In this document: in pieces, positions 33,073 to 41,844 of the stretch | Numbering within the stretch: the stretch's first letter is position 1 | Layout: the number at the start of each line of letters is the position of its first letter | Source of the DNA: Winogradskyella algicola | Lineage (GTDB): Bacteria > Bacteroidota > Bacteroidia > Flavobacteriales > Flavobacteriaceae | Assembly (NCBI RefSeq): GCF_005869935.1 | Contig: NZ_SZQF01000001.1 | Coordinates: 806,001 to 870,000 of the forward strand | Length of the DNA: 64,000 nucleotides | Direction: 5' to 3' | The notes under the pieces: model-generated | What the model was told of the DNA's origin: nothing | Databases searched by the model: none | What the model saw: the letters and a program-made list of their open reading frames with translations, nothing else | Program-made: the position numbers and the translations under genes

Positions 33073-34461
33073 ATGAAAAAGTCCTTATTACTATTAGGCT
33101 TAATAGCTTTAGTAACTTTTAACGCCAAAGCTCAATCTGTGGAAGATTTAATGAATGAAGTAAGTAATTCTAACTTACAAACTACAGTTGCAGAATTATC
33201 TGGAGAACAAACAGCGACCATAAACGGAAGTTTACAAACCATAACCACTAGAGTACAAAGTAATAATGATTTGGCAGCCGATTATATAAAAGAACGTTTA
33301 GAAGCACTGTCTAATCTTAATGTTGAATTTCAGGATTTTAATACGGTTGGGAAGAATGTTATTGCAACTCAAGTAGGGCAAACAAATCCTGACGATATTT
33401 ATATTATTTGTGCACATTATGATTCTGTAACCACATACTGTGCGGACGATAACGCAACTGGAGTTGCAGCAGTTTTAGAAATAGCAAGACTACTTTCTGG
33501 CCAATGTACAGCTAATACTATTGTCTATGCGCTATGGGATGAGGAAGAAATAGGATTAAGAGGCGCTAACTATTATGCGCAGCAGGCTGCAGATGAAAAC
33601 AATGGCAATACACGAGATAATATTCTGGGTGTGATAAATATGGATATGATTGGTTATGATGGTGATGCACCAGGAACACCTGGAGATAATGATTTTGATA
33701 TAGACGTAAGAGACATTGCAAATTCTTTGACCATCAAAGATGATTTATTAAATCTTTTGAGTACTTATACATTCGATTTAAACGAAATAGTTGTAAATCC
33801 AGGTACTACAGCTAGTGATCATTCTCGTTTTTGGAATCAAGGTTACTCAGCAGTTTTAGTTGGCGAGTCTTGGGAAACCAATGATCAAACACCAGATTAT
33901 CATACGTCTAACGATAGGGTTGAGGATATCGATTTTCAGTATATGACAGAGTTAACCAAGTTGGTACTCGCTTACACAGCAACAAAAGCTAGTTTAATTG
34001 ATATTGATAATACTATTACACAATCAACAACATCATTAATATCTAACCAAACCACAGGAACATACCAATGGTTTAATTGTGATACCAATACACCTATCTC
34101 TGGAGAAACCAATCAATCTTTTTCACCTTTAAATGATGGTAATTATGCTGTTGAAGTCACCAACGGAAGTTGTACTGAAATAAGTCTGTGTGTTAATTTT
34201 TCTGTTTTATCTACGGAAGAATTTCAGCCTAATGAAATAAAGGTGTACCCAAATCCGGTGGATTCAGTAATTAAGGTTGATAATTTTACGGAATCTAAAA
34301 TTGATATCACAGTTAATAATATATCAGGGAAAGTGATTAAAAAAACAAACTCCCAAAAAGCACATGTTGAAATTGAATTCGATAGTACTGTTTCAGGAGT
34401 TTATTTTGTAAATATTAAGTCTAAAACCAAAGCTTCGACTTTTAAAATTATTAAAGAGTAG
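33073..34461 (+). CDS. Secreted M28 family metallopeptidase with T9SS sorting domain
   Basis: 462 residues from ATG 33073. The signal peptide is LLLLGLIALVTFNAKAQ. The M28 zinc aminopeptidase domain (about 85-320) shows CAHYDSV, CADDNATGVAAVLEIAR, ALWDEEEIGLRGA (general base Glu), INMDMIGYDGD and SDHSRFWNQGY. It cleaves N-terminal residues from peptides outside the cell. A region of about 60 residues follows, then a T9SS type A sorting domain (KVYPNPVDSVIKV to SGVYFVNIKSK). It is monocistronic and convergent with the dipeptidase, whose stop is three bases away. Confidence 0.9.
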   Translation: MKKSLLLLGLIALVTFNAKAQSVEDLMNEVSNSNLQTTVAELSGEQTATINGSLQTITTRVQSNNDLAADYIKERLEALSNLNVEFQDFNTVGKNVIATQVGQTNPDDIYIICAHYDSVTTYCADDNATGVAAVLEIARLLSGQCTANTIVYALWDEEEIGLRGANYYAQQAADENNGNTRDNILGVINMDMIGYDGDAPGTPGDNDFDIDVRDIANSLTIKDDLLNLLSTYTFDLNEIVVNPGTTASDHSRFWNQGYSAVLVGESWETNDQTPDYHTSNDRVEDIDFQYMTELTKLVLAYTATKASLIDIDNTITQSTTSLISNQTTGTYQWFNCDTNTPISGETNQSFSPLNDGNYAVEVTNGSCTEISLCVNFSVLSTEEFQPNEIKVYPNPVDSVIKVDNFTESKIDITVNNISGKVIKKTNSQKAHVEIEFDSTVSGVYFVNIKSKTKASTFKIIKE

Positions 34462-34463
34462 AT

Positions 34464-35858
34464 TTATTCGGCCAATTTTAACTCTGTAAAGTACTTGTAA
34501 AACCAAGGGATAGTCTCAATACCTTTTAAATAATTCCAAACACCAAAATGCTCGTTTGGTGAATGTATAGCATCACTATCTAAACCAAAGCCCATAAGGA
34601 TTGTTTTACTTTTTAATTCTTGTTCAAAAAGCGAAACAATAGGAATACTTCCACCACTGCGTTGTGGAATAGGAGTTTTTCCAAAAGTCTCTTCATAGGC
34701 TTTTGACGCAGCTTGGTAACCTGTGCTATCTATTGGTGTTACATAGCCTTGGCCGCCATGATGAGGTGTTACCTTCACCTTTACGGCTTCTGGTGCAATG
34801 CTTTCAAAGTGGGTTTTAAATAGTTGTGTAATCTCTTCCCATTCTTGGTTAGGCACTAAACGCATCGAGATTTTAGCAAAGGCTTTACTAGCAATAACTG
34901 TTTTTGCGCCTTCACCAGTATAACCTCCCCAAATTCCATTAACATCTAATGTTGGTCTTATAGAGTTTCGTTCATTTGTGGTATAGCCTTCTTCACCATA
35001 AACCGCATCAATACCTAAGGCTTTTTTGTAGTTGTCTAACGAAAACGGAGCTTTTGCCATTTCTGCACGTTCTTCATCCGAAAGATTTTCAACCTTATCA
35101 TAAAACCCAGGAATGGTTATGTGGTTGTTTTCATCATGAAGCGATGCAATCATTTTAGTTAAAACATTTATCGGGTTTGCTACAGCGCCTCCATACAGAC
35201 CAGAGTGTAAATCGCGATTTGGTCCTGTAACTTCAACTTCAACATAACTAAGACCACGAAGTCCAGTTGTAATAGAAGGCACGTCTTTAGCAATCATGCC
35301 AGTATCAGAAATTAGAATAACATCGTTTTCTAACTTTTCACGATTTGCAGCGACAAATTTTCCGAGGTTAGCACTACCAACTTCTTCTTCACCTTCAATC
35401 ATAAATTTTACATTACATGGTAACTCATTATTGGTTGTCATGTATTCTAAAGCCTTTACGTGCATGTACATTTGGCCTTTGTCGTCACAAGCACCTCTGG
35501 CAAAAATAGCACCTTCGGGATGTTTTTCTGTTTTTTGTATTACAGGTTCAAAAGGAGGAGAATTCCATAAATCTAAAGGATCTGGTGGTTGTACGTCATA
35601 GTGGCCATAAACTAAAACTGTGGGTAAGCTTTTATCAATTATTTTTTCACCGTAAACGATAGGGTAGCCGTCTGTTTCACAAACTTCAACCATATCACAA
35701 CCAGCTTTTTCTAAGCTTATTTTAATAGCATCTGCTGTGTTGAGTACGTCTTTTTTGTAAGCTGAATCTGCACTTATAGAAGGGATTTTTAGTAAATCAA
35801 TTAGCTCGTCGATAAAGCGTTGTTTGTGCTCATCGATGTAAGAATTTATGTTTTGCAT
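34464..35858 (-). CDS. M20 family dipeptidase
   Basis: 464 residues from the ATG at 35858; a longer reading from 35897 is not supported. The order of motifs is that of the M20/PepV-CNDP dipeptidases: KIPSISAD, the zinc-binding VYGHYDVQPPDPLDLW, ARGACDDKGQ, MIEGEEEVGS, ISDTGM, RDLHSGLYGG and the C-terminal SGGSIPIV. There is no signal peptide, so it is a cytoplasmic peptidase that completes peptide breakdown. A -10-like TACTTTTG lies at 35886-35879 on the minus strand. Confidence 0.92.
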   Translation of the reverse strand: MQNINSYIDEHKQRFIDELIDLLKIPSISADSAYKKDVLNTADAIKISLEKAGCDMVEVCETDGYPIVYGEKIIDKSLPTVLVYGHYDVQPPDPLDLWNSPPFEPVIQKTEKHPEGAIFARGACDDKGQMYMHVKALEYMTTNNELPCNVKFMIEGEEEVGSANLGKFVAANREKLENDVILISDTGMIAKDVPSITTGLRGLSYVEVEVTGPNRDLHSGLYGGAVANPINVLTKMIASLHDENNHITIPGFYDKVENLSDEERAEMAKAPFSLDNYKKALGIDAVYGEEGYTTNERNSIRPTLDVNGIWGGYTGEGAKTVIASKAFAKISMRLVPNQEWEEITQLFKTHFESIAPEAVKVKVTPHHGGQGYVTPIDSTGYQAASKAYEETFGKTPIPQRSGGSIPIVSLFEQELKSKTILMGFGLDSDAIHSPNEHFGVWNYLKGIETIPWFYKYFTELKLAE

Positions 35859-35923
35859 AATAGTTATTTGATTTCTAACAAAAGTAACAATAATCAAAGG
35901 ATTATTTTCTTAAATAAAACCTA

Positions 35924-35953
35924 TTTGAATATTGAAACTATTGTTTATATTTG
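35924..35953 (+). promoter_or_regulatory. Promoter of tRNA-Leu
   Basis: TTTG (35924-35927), 18 bases, TATATTTG (35946-35953): an exact match to the Bacteroidota primary-sigma promoter, 10 bases before the mature tRNA. It is a useful internal reference for the -10 elements proposed elsewhere in the window. Confidence 0.8.
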
Positions 35954-35963
35954 CAGTCCTTTT

Positions 35964-36045
35964 GCAGGCGTGGTGGAATTGGTAGACACGCTAGACTTAG
36001 GATCTAGTGCCGCGAGGTGTGCGAGTTCGAGTCTCGCCGCCTGTA
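35964..36045 (+). tRNA. tRNA-Leu (anticodon UAG)
   Basis: The acceptor stem GCAGGCG pairs with CGCCTGT (one G-U), the D arm is TGGTGGAATTGGTAGACA, and the anticodon stem CTAGA/TCTAG holds loop CTTAGGA, giving anticodon UAG. There is a long variable arm of class II type and a T arm GCGAGTTCGAGTCTCGC. CCA is not encoded. About 82 nt, normal for leucine tRNA. Confidence 0.95.
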
Positions 36046-36051
36046 CAAAAG

Positions 36052-36082
36052 AAAAGCCGAAACTTAAGTTTCGGCTTTTTTT
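36052..36082 (+). terminator. Intrinsic terminator after tRNA-Leu
   Basis: A perfect palindrome AAGCCGAAACTT/AAGTTTCGGCTT is followed by a run of T. It ends the single-tRNA transcript. Confidence 0.9.
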
Positions 36083-36401
36083 ATTTCTCCAAATGAAATG
36101 ATAAATTAAAAGCGAATTTTTAAAATAAATAATGGTCAAATAGTTTGTTTTTTGCAATCTTAATGTCTCAATAATAGTCTTTTATAGTCGATAATGAACT
36201 TTTAAACGATAATTGGATAATTGCTTATTTGAAGAAATATTTTTTTACTATTTTCAAAATGTATAATAAGCGTATTGTCCTAAATTTTTCCCCTAAAGAG
36301 ATTAGGAAGTTTATTTAGTTTTACTCTCCATTTTCTACTTTTTGTTCAAAGCATTAGATAGGTTGTTATGGTTAAAATAATCAACCAAACATTGCTTTAT
36401 T
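36083..36401. other. Intergenic region, nothing clear
   Basis: About 320 bases of AT-rich sequence. I see no open reading frame, RNA or strong hairpin. A TACTTTTTG at about 36339-36347 may be a spaced-out -10 element for the next gene. Confidence 0.4.
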
Positions 36402-38654
36402 ATGAGGTTAAGTTTCATCTATTCGCATTTAACGATAGTTTTTATAATAATACTTAATAGTGTAGATCATTTTAATATTAAGCCAAAAAGTAAGAATAGT
36501 CTAGAATATAAAACAAGTCTCTCGAAGATTAATACAGAGTATATAAGTCAAGGACAATTACGTTTGTCTTTATATGAGGATACAGCATTGGCCAACAATG
36601 AGTCACCTGCAGATGGCTTGTTGATTTTCTTTGACACAGAGGGTAATAATGATGTTGATATAAATGATGCACTTGATATTACTAACTTGGATGAAAACTT
36701 TTCAACTAATAACGATGGTGTTTTACTAAGTATAGAAACCAGAGCTATTCCGGTTGATAATGAGGAAGTACAATTAGAGGTTAATACTTATAGAAATACC
36801 AATTATACTATAGTAGCAGAAGGTAGTTCTATGCAATGCGCAACAGCATTTTTATATGATAATTATACCGAAGTTTTAACCGAAATTCCTCAAGATAGTG
36901 TCGTTAATTATAGTTATTCTGTGGCTTCAGGTGTGCCAGCTTCGGTTGCAAATGACCGTTTTAAGATAATATTTGATGCCGAGTATTCTCAGCTTATTTG
37001 GAATGGTTCAGTTTCTAATGATTGGAACAACTCAGCTAATTGGACGCCAAATGGAGTGCCAAATTCTTGTTCAAATATAACTATACCCAGTACGGAAATA
37101 CCTCCACAAATTTCACAAGACTTAACTATTTTTAGTTTGAATATTAATAGCGGAATGAGTTTAACAGTGCCAAATGGAATAACTTTAAATGTAATTGGTG
37201 ATTTAAACATGTATTCTGAATCTACAACATATTCCGGTTTAGTTGTAAAAGGTGAAATTACAGTATCAGGTACAACTAAATACCATAGATATACTAATTC
37301 AGAATTAAATGGTCGGGATCTAATTGCACCGCCATTATCAGGTCAGAGTTGGGAGTCTTTCTTAACTGATGATAACAGTTATAATACAAATATTTTATAC
37401 AATAATGGTGTAGAATTACCAAACACCACTTATTTATTTGGTCATTTTGAAAAAGGCATCACAGATAATTATCTTGTATATAATCATAATACAATTGAAA
37501 ATTTATATTCTGGTCGAGGTTATAGAGTGTCAACTAATACACCCATTGGTGAAGGTAATGGAGAAGCCTTAACTTTTACAGGATCTATAGTGGCTAATTC
37601 TGTTAGTGTACTTGTTGAAAACGATTTCACAGGTAATTTTCCTGAGTGGAATCTTATAGGAAATCCATATGCTTCATATATAGATGTTAATGCTTTTTTA
37701 AATCATGTTGGGTCTGTATCAGGTATGTCTAACCTAAGTTTACTAGAAGATAGTTCTGCAGCTATCTATGGTTACGATGCAAATAACACTGACGGTTCTG
37801 GGAGTAATTGGACCATTGCAAATTTACTCGAAGGACCAGAACTCATTGCGCCTGGTCAAGGCTTTTTTGTGTCGTCAAAGTTATCATCTGCAAACTTGGA
37901 GTTTACCCCAGAGATGCAAGCAGAAGGAAACTTTGATGATTTTATTATTGGTAGAACATCAAGTGATGTTAACTATATTAAACTCAGACTAAGTTCTTCT
38001 TCGGGTAGCTGTATGACATCAATCTATTTTCATGATAATGCAGGTTTGGGTCTAGATGTAGGATATGATGCAGCAGTTTTTGGTGGTAATATATCAGAAT
38101 TTGCTTTGTATTCTTATTTGGTAGATAATAATGAAGATATACCATTTAGAATACAAGCTGTTAATTCTAGTGATGTTTTAGATGTCACTATACCATTAGG
38201 AGTCAATGTTAATGAAGAACAAGAGCTAACATTTAGTATTACTGAGAGTACATTGTCTACATCTACTAATGTATATCTCGAGGACACGTTTGCTGGTACA
38301 TTGACCTTGCTTACAAATACGCATTATTCTATATTTCCAACAACAGAATTATCTGGAACAGGTCGCTTTTTCTTAAGAATAACTGAAAGTGTGTTGTCAA
38401 CTTCACTAAATAATTCTGAAACGTTAAATATATTCTTCTTAAACAATTCAAAAGAATTGGTTGTTAAAGGTCATTTATATGAAAACACAGAGATGATGTT
38501 ATATGACGTACAAGGAAGAGCAGTATCTTCTCATGAACTTAATTCATCTGTTTCAGAAAATCGTATCAATCTTTCTAGATTAAAGGAAGGTGTTTATATT
38601 GTATATCTTCAAAACCAAATATGGAAAAAATCAAAAAAAGTTGTTATTAACTGA
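36402..38654 (+). CDS. Secreted T9SS-sorted protein, unknown function
   Basis: 750 residues. The N-terminal export signal is hydrophobic (LTIVFIIILNSV). The protein is Asn-, Ser- and Thr-rich and mostly beta. A segment at about 200-230 (WNGSVSNDWNNSANWTPNGV) is the common motif of autotransporter-like/adhesin beta-helix repeats in flavobacterial secreted proteins. The C-terminus (LFLNNSK-like FFLNNSKELVVKGHLYE to GVYIVYLQNQ and SKKVVIN) is a T9SS sorting domain. It lies before the laminarin regulator but has its own region and is not clearly part of the locus. An adhesin or structural surface role is most likely. Confidence 0.7.
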   Translation: MRLSFIYSHLTIVFIIILNSVDHFNIKPKSKNSLEYKTSLSKINTEYISQGQLRLSLYEDTALANNESPADGLLIFFDTEGNNDVDINDALDITNLDENFSTNNDGVLLSIETRAIPVDNEEVQLEVNTYRNTNYTIVAEGSSMQCATAFLYDNYTEVLTEIPQDSVVNYSYSVASGVPASVANDRFKIIFDAEYSQLIWNGSVSNDWNNSANWTPNGVPNSCSNITIPSTEIPPQISQDLTIFSLNINSGMSLTVPNGITLNVIGDLNMYSESTTYSGLVVKGEITVSGTTKYHRYTNSELNGRDLIAPPLSGQSWESFLTDDNSYNTNILYNNGVELPNTTYLFGHFEKGITDNYLVYNHNTIENLYSGRGYRVSTNTPIGEGNGEALTFTGSIVANSVSVLVENDFTGNFPEWNLIGNPYASYIDVNAFLNHVGSVSGMSNLSLLEDSSAAIYGYDANNTDGSGSNWTIANLLEGPELIAPGQGFFVSSKLSSANLEFTPEMQAEGNFDDFIIGRTSSDVNYIKLRLSSSSGSCMTSIYFHDNAGLGLDVGYDAAVFGGNISEFALYSYLVDNNEDIPFRIQAVNSSDVLDVTIPLGVNVNEEQELTFSITESTLSTSTNVYLEDTFAGTLTLLTNTHYSIFPTTELSGTGRFFLRITESVLSTSLNNSETLNIFFLNNSKELVVKGHLYENTEMMLYDVQGRAVSSHELNSSVSENRINLSRLKEGVYIVYLQNQIWKKSKKVVIN

Positions 38655-38809
38655 GGTTTTACATAAAAGCTTAGTTCATTTTTCTTTCTATATCTTACTG
38701 TATTACCTCTACATAAGATTAAAAAATCCTTATATTTACTTATCTTAACACCTTAACATCAATGTTGTGTTAAGTTTTAGACTATAATCATGATTATTGA
38801 TTAGCGATA

Positions 38810-41608
38810 ATGATAAGCAGAAAGGTCCTCTTACTTGTTTTTTTAGTCTCATCCATTATTTATGGCCAAGAGATTCCTCCTATTCAGATTTTTTCGACTC
38901 AAGATTATAATGCAGAAGATCAAAATTGGGATATCTCTCAAGATGATGAAGGGGTAATTTACTTTGCCAATAACAAAGGACTGCTTAGATATAATAGTGC
39001 CAGATGGGAATTGTTTCCTACACCTAATCAATCTATTTTAAGATCAGTTAATGTAATTGGTGATAGAATTTACACAGGCAGTTACATGGACTTTGGTTTT
39101 TGGGAAAAAAACAAAAGAGGTGGTTTGGAATACAAATCATTGATAGGTGATAGGGACTTTGAAATAAAGGAGGATGAGGAGTTTTGGCATATTTTAGAAA
39201 TTGAGAATTATATCTTATTTCAATCTTTAGACAGAATATATATTTATAACATTGATACCGACAACTTCAGGGTTATAGATTCAAATAATAGAATCAATAA
39301 AATTTTCAAGATAGATGAAACGATCTACTTTCAAAAAAACGAGTCGGGTGTTTTTGAGATTTTAAATGGTGAAGAAAATTTAGTCGTTTCTTCAGAAGAA
39401 TTTGACGATAACGAAATTATAAACATATCTAGAGTTGAAAATGAATTATTGTTTTTTACAAAAGAAAATGGAATTTACAGTTATTCAAATGGGTTAATGT
39501 CGAAATGGAATGCTGAGATAGACAATTTCGTTAAAGGCAAGAGTATATATAGTAGTATAAGATTAAAAGATGGCAGTTTTCTTTTAGGAACTATATCAGA
39601 GGGTATTTTACAGATATCTTCAAATGGTGAAAAAATCCTTAAAATAAATCAATCAGATGGATTGAGTAATAATACAGTGTTATCTGCCTTAGAGGATAAA
39701 CAAGGTAACCTGTGGTTGGGTTTAGATAATGGTATTAACTGTATTAATCTGGAGTCTCCTTATAAAGTTTATAAGGACAAACAAGGTGTTTTAGGGACAA
39801 TATACGCATCTATAAAAGTTGGTAACAAATTATATTTAGGCACCAATCAGGGACTTTTTTACAAGAATATAAATATAGATTCTAAATTTAATTTTATTGA
39901 AAAAACCAAAGGACAAGTTTGGAGTTTAAAGTACATAAAAGGTACGTTATTTTGCGGACATGATAAAGGTACTTTCATAATAAATGATGATAAAGCTGAG
40001 CTATTAAAAGGCGAGATAGGCTCTTGGATGTTTAGTGAAATTGATGGTAATCCAAATTTGGTTTTGCAAGGAGGATACGAAGGGTTAAGTGTTCTAGAAC
40101 TACAAAATGGGATTTGGTCTTTTAGAAATAAGATTGATGGTTTTGATATGTCTTCAAGATATTTTGAATTTGTAAATCCCAAAGAGTTGTTGATTAATCA
40201 TGAATATAAAGGAGTCTATAAAATAAAAGTGAATTCAGATTACAGTAAGGTTGTAGACTTAAAAAAATTAGATGTTGAAGAAGGTCCAAAATCAAGTATC
40301 ACAAAGTATAAAGAAACCATACTTTACTGTAATAAAGATGGCGTTTATAACTATGAAGATAAAGCATCTAAATTCATAAAGGACAACGAGCTGAGCAAGT
40401 TAATCGAAGGTGACAATTATCTTTCAGGTAAACTAGTGTATGAAGAAAACAATGAAAGATTATGGTTGTTTAATAAAAATAATATCCTTTTTGTAGAGCC
40501 TGGAACGCTCTCAGAAAAGCTAAAGGTTAATAATATCCCAATATCCTATGAGCTTAGAAATAGTAAGGTAGGTTATGAAAATATTCTCAATATAGACGAT
40601 GATGAATATTTAATTGGAGCCAACGATGGTTATTTAATTTTAAATTTAAATAAACTCAATCTAGAGCCAAAACAGGTTAAGATTGATAATATCTCTTTTA
40701 GTTCTTTGCACAACAAATCTATTCAGTTGGGAGTAAACGAACCTGCAGAACTAGAAAATAAGAATAATAGTATTCACTTTAAGTATAGTGTAACGGATTA
40801 TAACAAGTATTCAAACACTAAGTATAAATACAGATTGGATGGTATTTATGACAATTGGAGTGACTGGTCGGCTAAGTCAGAAGTTCACTTTGAAAATCTT
40901 CCTCATGGTGATTACAAATTTGAGGTTAAGGCGCATTTAGGTGGAATTGAGTCTAGCAATACCGCTTCATATAGCTTTACTATAGAAAAACCTTGGTACT
41001 TAAAACCTATGGCTATCGCAACTTATATCGTTTTTGGGTTATTGTTCCTGTTCTTAATACAGTATTTTAATAGTAGGTATTATAGAAAGCAAAAACAGAA
41101 ATTACTAGAAAAAAAACAACGAGAATTAGAACTAGAACAGTTAGAAAACCAAAGACAACTTATTCAGTTTAAAAATCAAAATCTTCAATTAGATATTGAA
41201 AATAAAAATAGAGAGCTTGGTGCAGCAACCATGAATTTGGTAAAACGAAATGAATTACTAAACAATATAAAAGAAGAGTTGTCTAAGAGTAAGTCTTTGG
41301 ATGATGTAAAGAGTGTTGTAAAACTTATAAACTCTAATTTAAATAACACAAGTGATTGGAAACTTTTTGAAGAAGCATTCAATAATGTAGATAAGGATTT
41401 TATGAAAAGAATAAAATCACTTCATCCTTCAATCACACCCAATGATTTAAGATTGTGTGCTTATTTAAGGTTAAATCTGTCTTCAAAAGAAATAGCACCA
41501 TTATTAAATATTTCGCATAAAAGTGTAGAGGTAAAGCGATATCGTTTGCGAAAAAAAATGGGATTAGACCACGAACAAAGTCTTACAGACTATATTTTAG
41601 ATTTGTAA
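38810..41608 (+). CDS. Triple-Tyr (YYY) propeller regulator with LuxR-type helix-turn-helix
   Basis: 932 residues. The signal peptide is residues 1-19 (LLLVFLVSSIIYG). Repeated propeller blades follow (DDEGVIYFANNKGLLRY, DKQGNLWLGLDNGINCI). The YYY domain is at about 640-725 with YKYRLDGIYDNWSDWS and GDYKFEVKAH. One membrane helix is at about 732-752, then a coiled coil, and the C-terminal 62 residues are a LuxR/GerE-like helix-turn-helix (RLNLSSKEIAPLLNISHKSV). It has the sensor of a SusR-like hybrid system but no kinase or receiver, so ligand binding outside must reach the DNA-binding domain directly. It stands just before the SusC gene and is the likely regulator of the laminarin locus. 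Confidence 0.85.
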   Translation: MISRKVLLLVFLVSSIIYGQEIPPIQIFSTQDYNAEDQNWDISQDDEGVIYFANNKGLLRYNSARWELFPTPNQSILRSVNVIGDRIYTGSYMDFGFWEKNKRGGLEYKSLIGDRDFEIKEDEEFWHILEIENYILFQSLDRIYIYNIDTDNFRVIDSNNRINKIFKIDETIYFQKNESGVFEILNGEENLVVSSEEFDDNEIINISRVENELLFFTKENGIYSYSNGLMSKWNAEIDNFVKGKSIYSSIRLKDGSFLLGTISEGILQISSNGEKILKINQSDGLSNNTVLSALEDKQGNLWLGLDNGINCINLESPYKVYKDKQGVLGTIYASIKVGNKLYLGTNQGLFYKNINIDSKFNFIEKTKGQVWSLKYIKGTLFCGHDKGTFIINDDKAELLKGEIGSWMFSEIDGNPNLVLQGGYEGLSVLELQNGIWSFRNKIDGFDMSSRYFEFVNPKELLINHEYKGVYKIKVNSDYSKVVDLKKLDVEEGPKSSITKYKETILYCNKDGVYNYEDKASKFIKDNELSKLIEGDNYLSGKLVYEENNERLWLFNKNNILFVEPGTLSEKLKVNNIPISYELRNSKVGYENILNIDDDEYLIGANDGYLILNLNKLNLEPKQVKIDNISFSSLHNKSIQLGVNEPAELENKNNSIHFKYSVTDYNKYSNTKYKYRLDGIYDNWSDWSAKSEVHFENLPHGDYKFEVKAHLGGIESSNTASYSFTIEKPWYLKPMAIATYIVFGLLFLFLIQYFNSRYYRKQKQKLLEKKQRELELEQLENQRQLIQFKNQNLQLDIENKNRELGAATMNLVKRNELLNNIKEELSKSKSLDDVKSVVKLINSNLNNTSDWKLFEEAFNNVDKDFMKRIKSLHPSITPNDLRLCAYLRLNLSSKEIAPLLNISHKSVEVKRYRLRKKMGLDHEQSLTDYILDL

Positions 41609-41632
41609 TCCACCTAAATCAGCAAAAACGGA

Positions 41633-41784
41633 CTATACATTGCCTATACATATAGACTATACACCAGTACAATAGGCTTTTTATAATTAAGGCAAAACTA
41701 CTCAAAACACTGTATTTAACAGCTTTTTAATATCATATTCGTAAATTTTATGGCGTTTTTTTGAATTGTATATTTTTTGTATAG
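41633..41784 (+). promoter_or_regulatory. Repeated CTATACA motif upstream of SusC
   Basis: CTATACA occurs at 41633-41639, 41644-41650 and 41657-41663, and its inverse TGTATAG at 41778-41784. The sequence is otherwise AT-rich. Three close direct copies plus a distal inverted one between a regulator gene and the locus it should control make this the best operator candidate. The protein that binds is inferred to be the YYY-LuxR regulator. Confidence 0.55.
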
Positions 41785-41844
41785 TCTTTTTTTAAGATTT
41801 CCATAATTTTTTGTTTTAAGTTGCTAGAACTAATCTAACTAACT

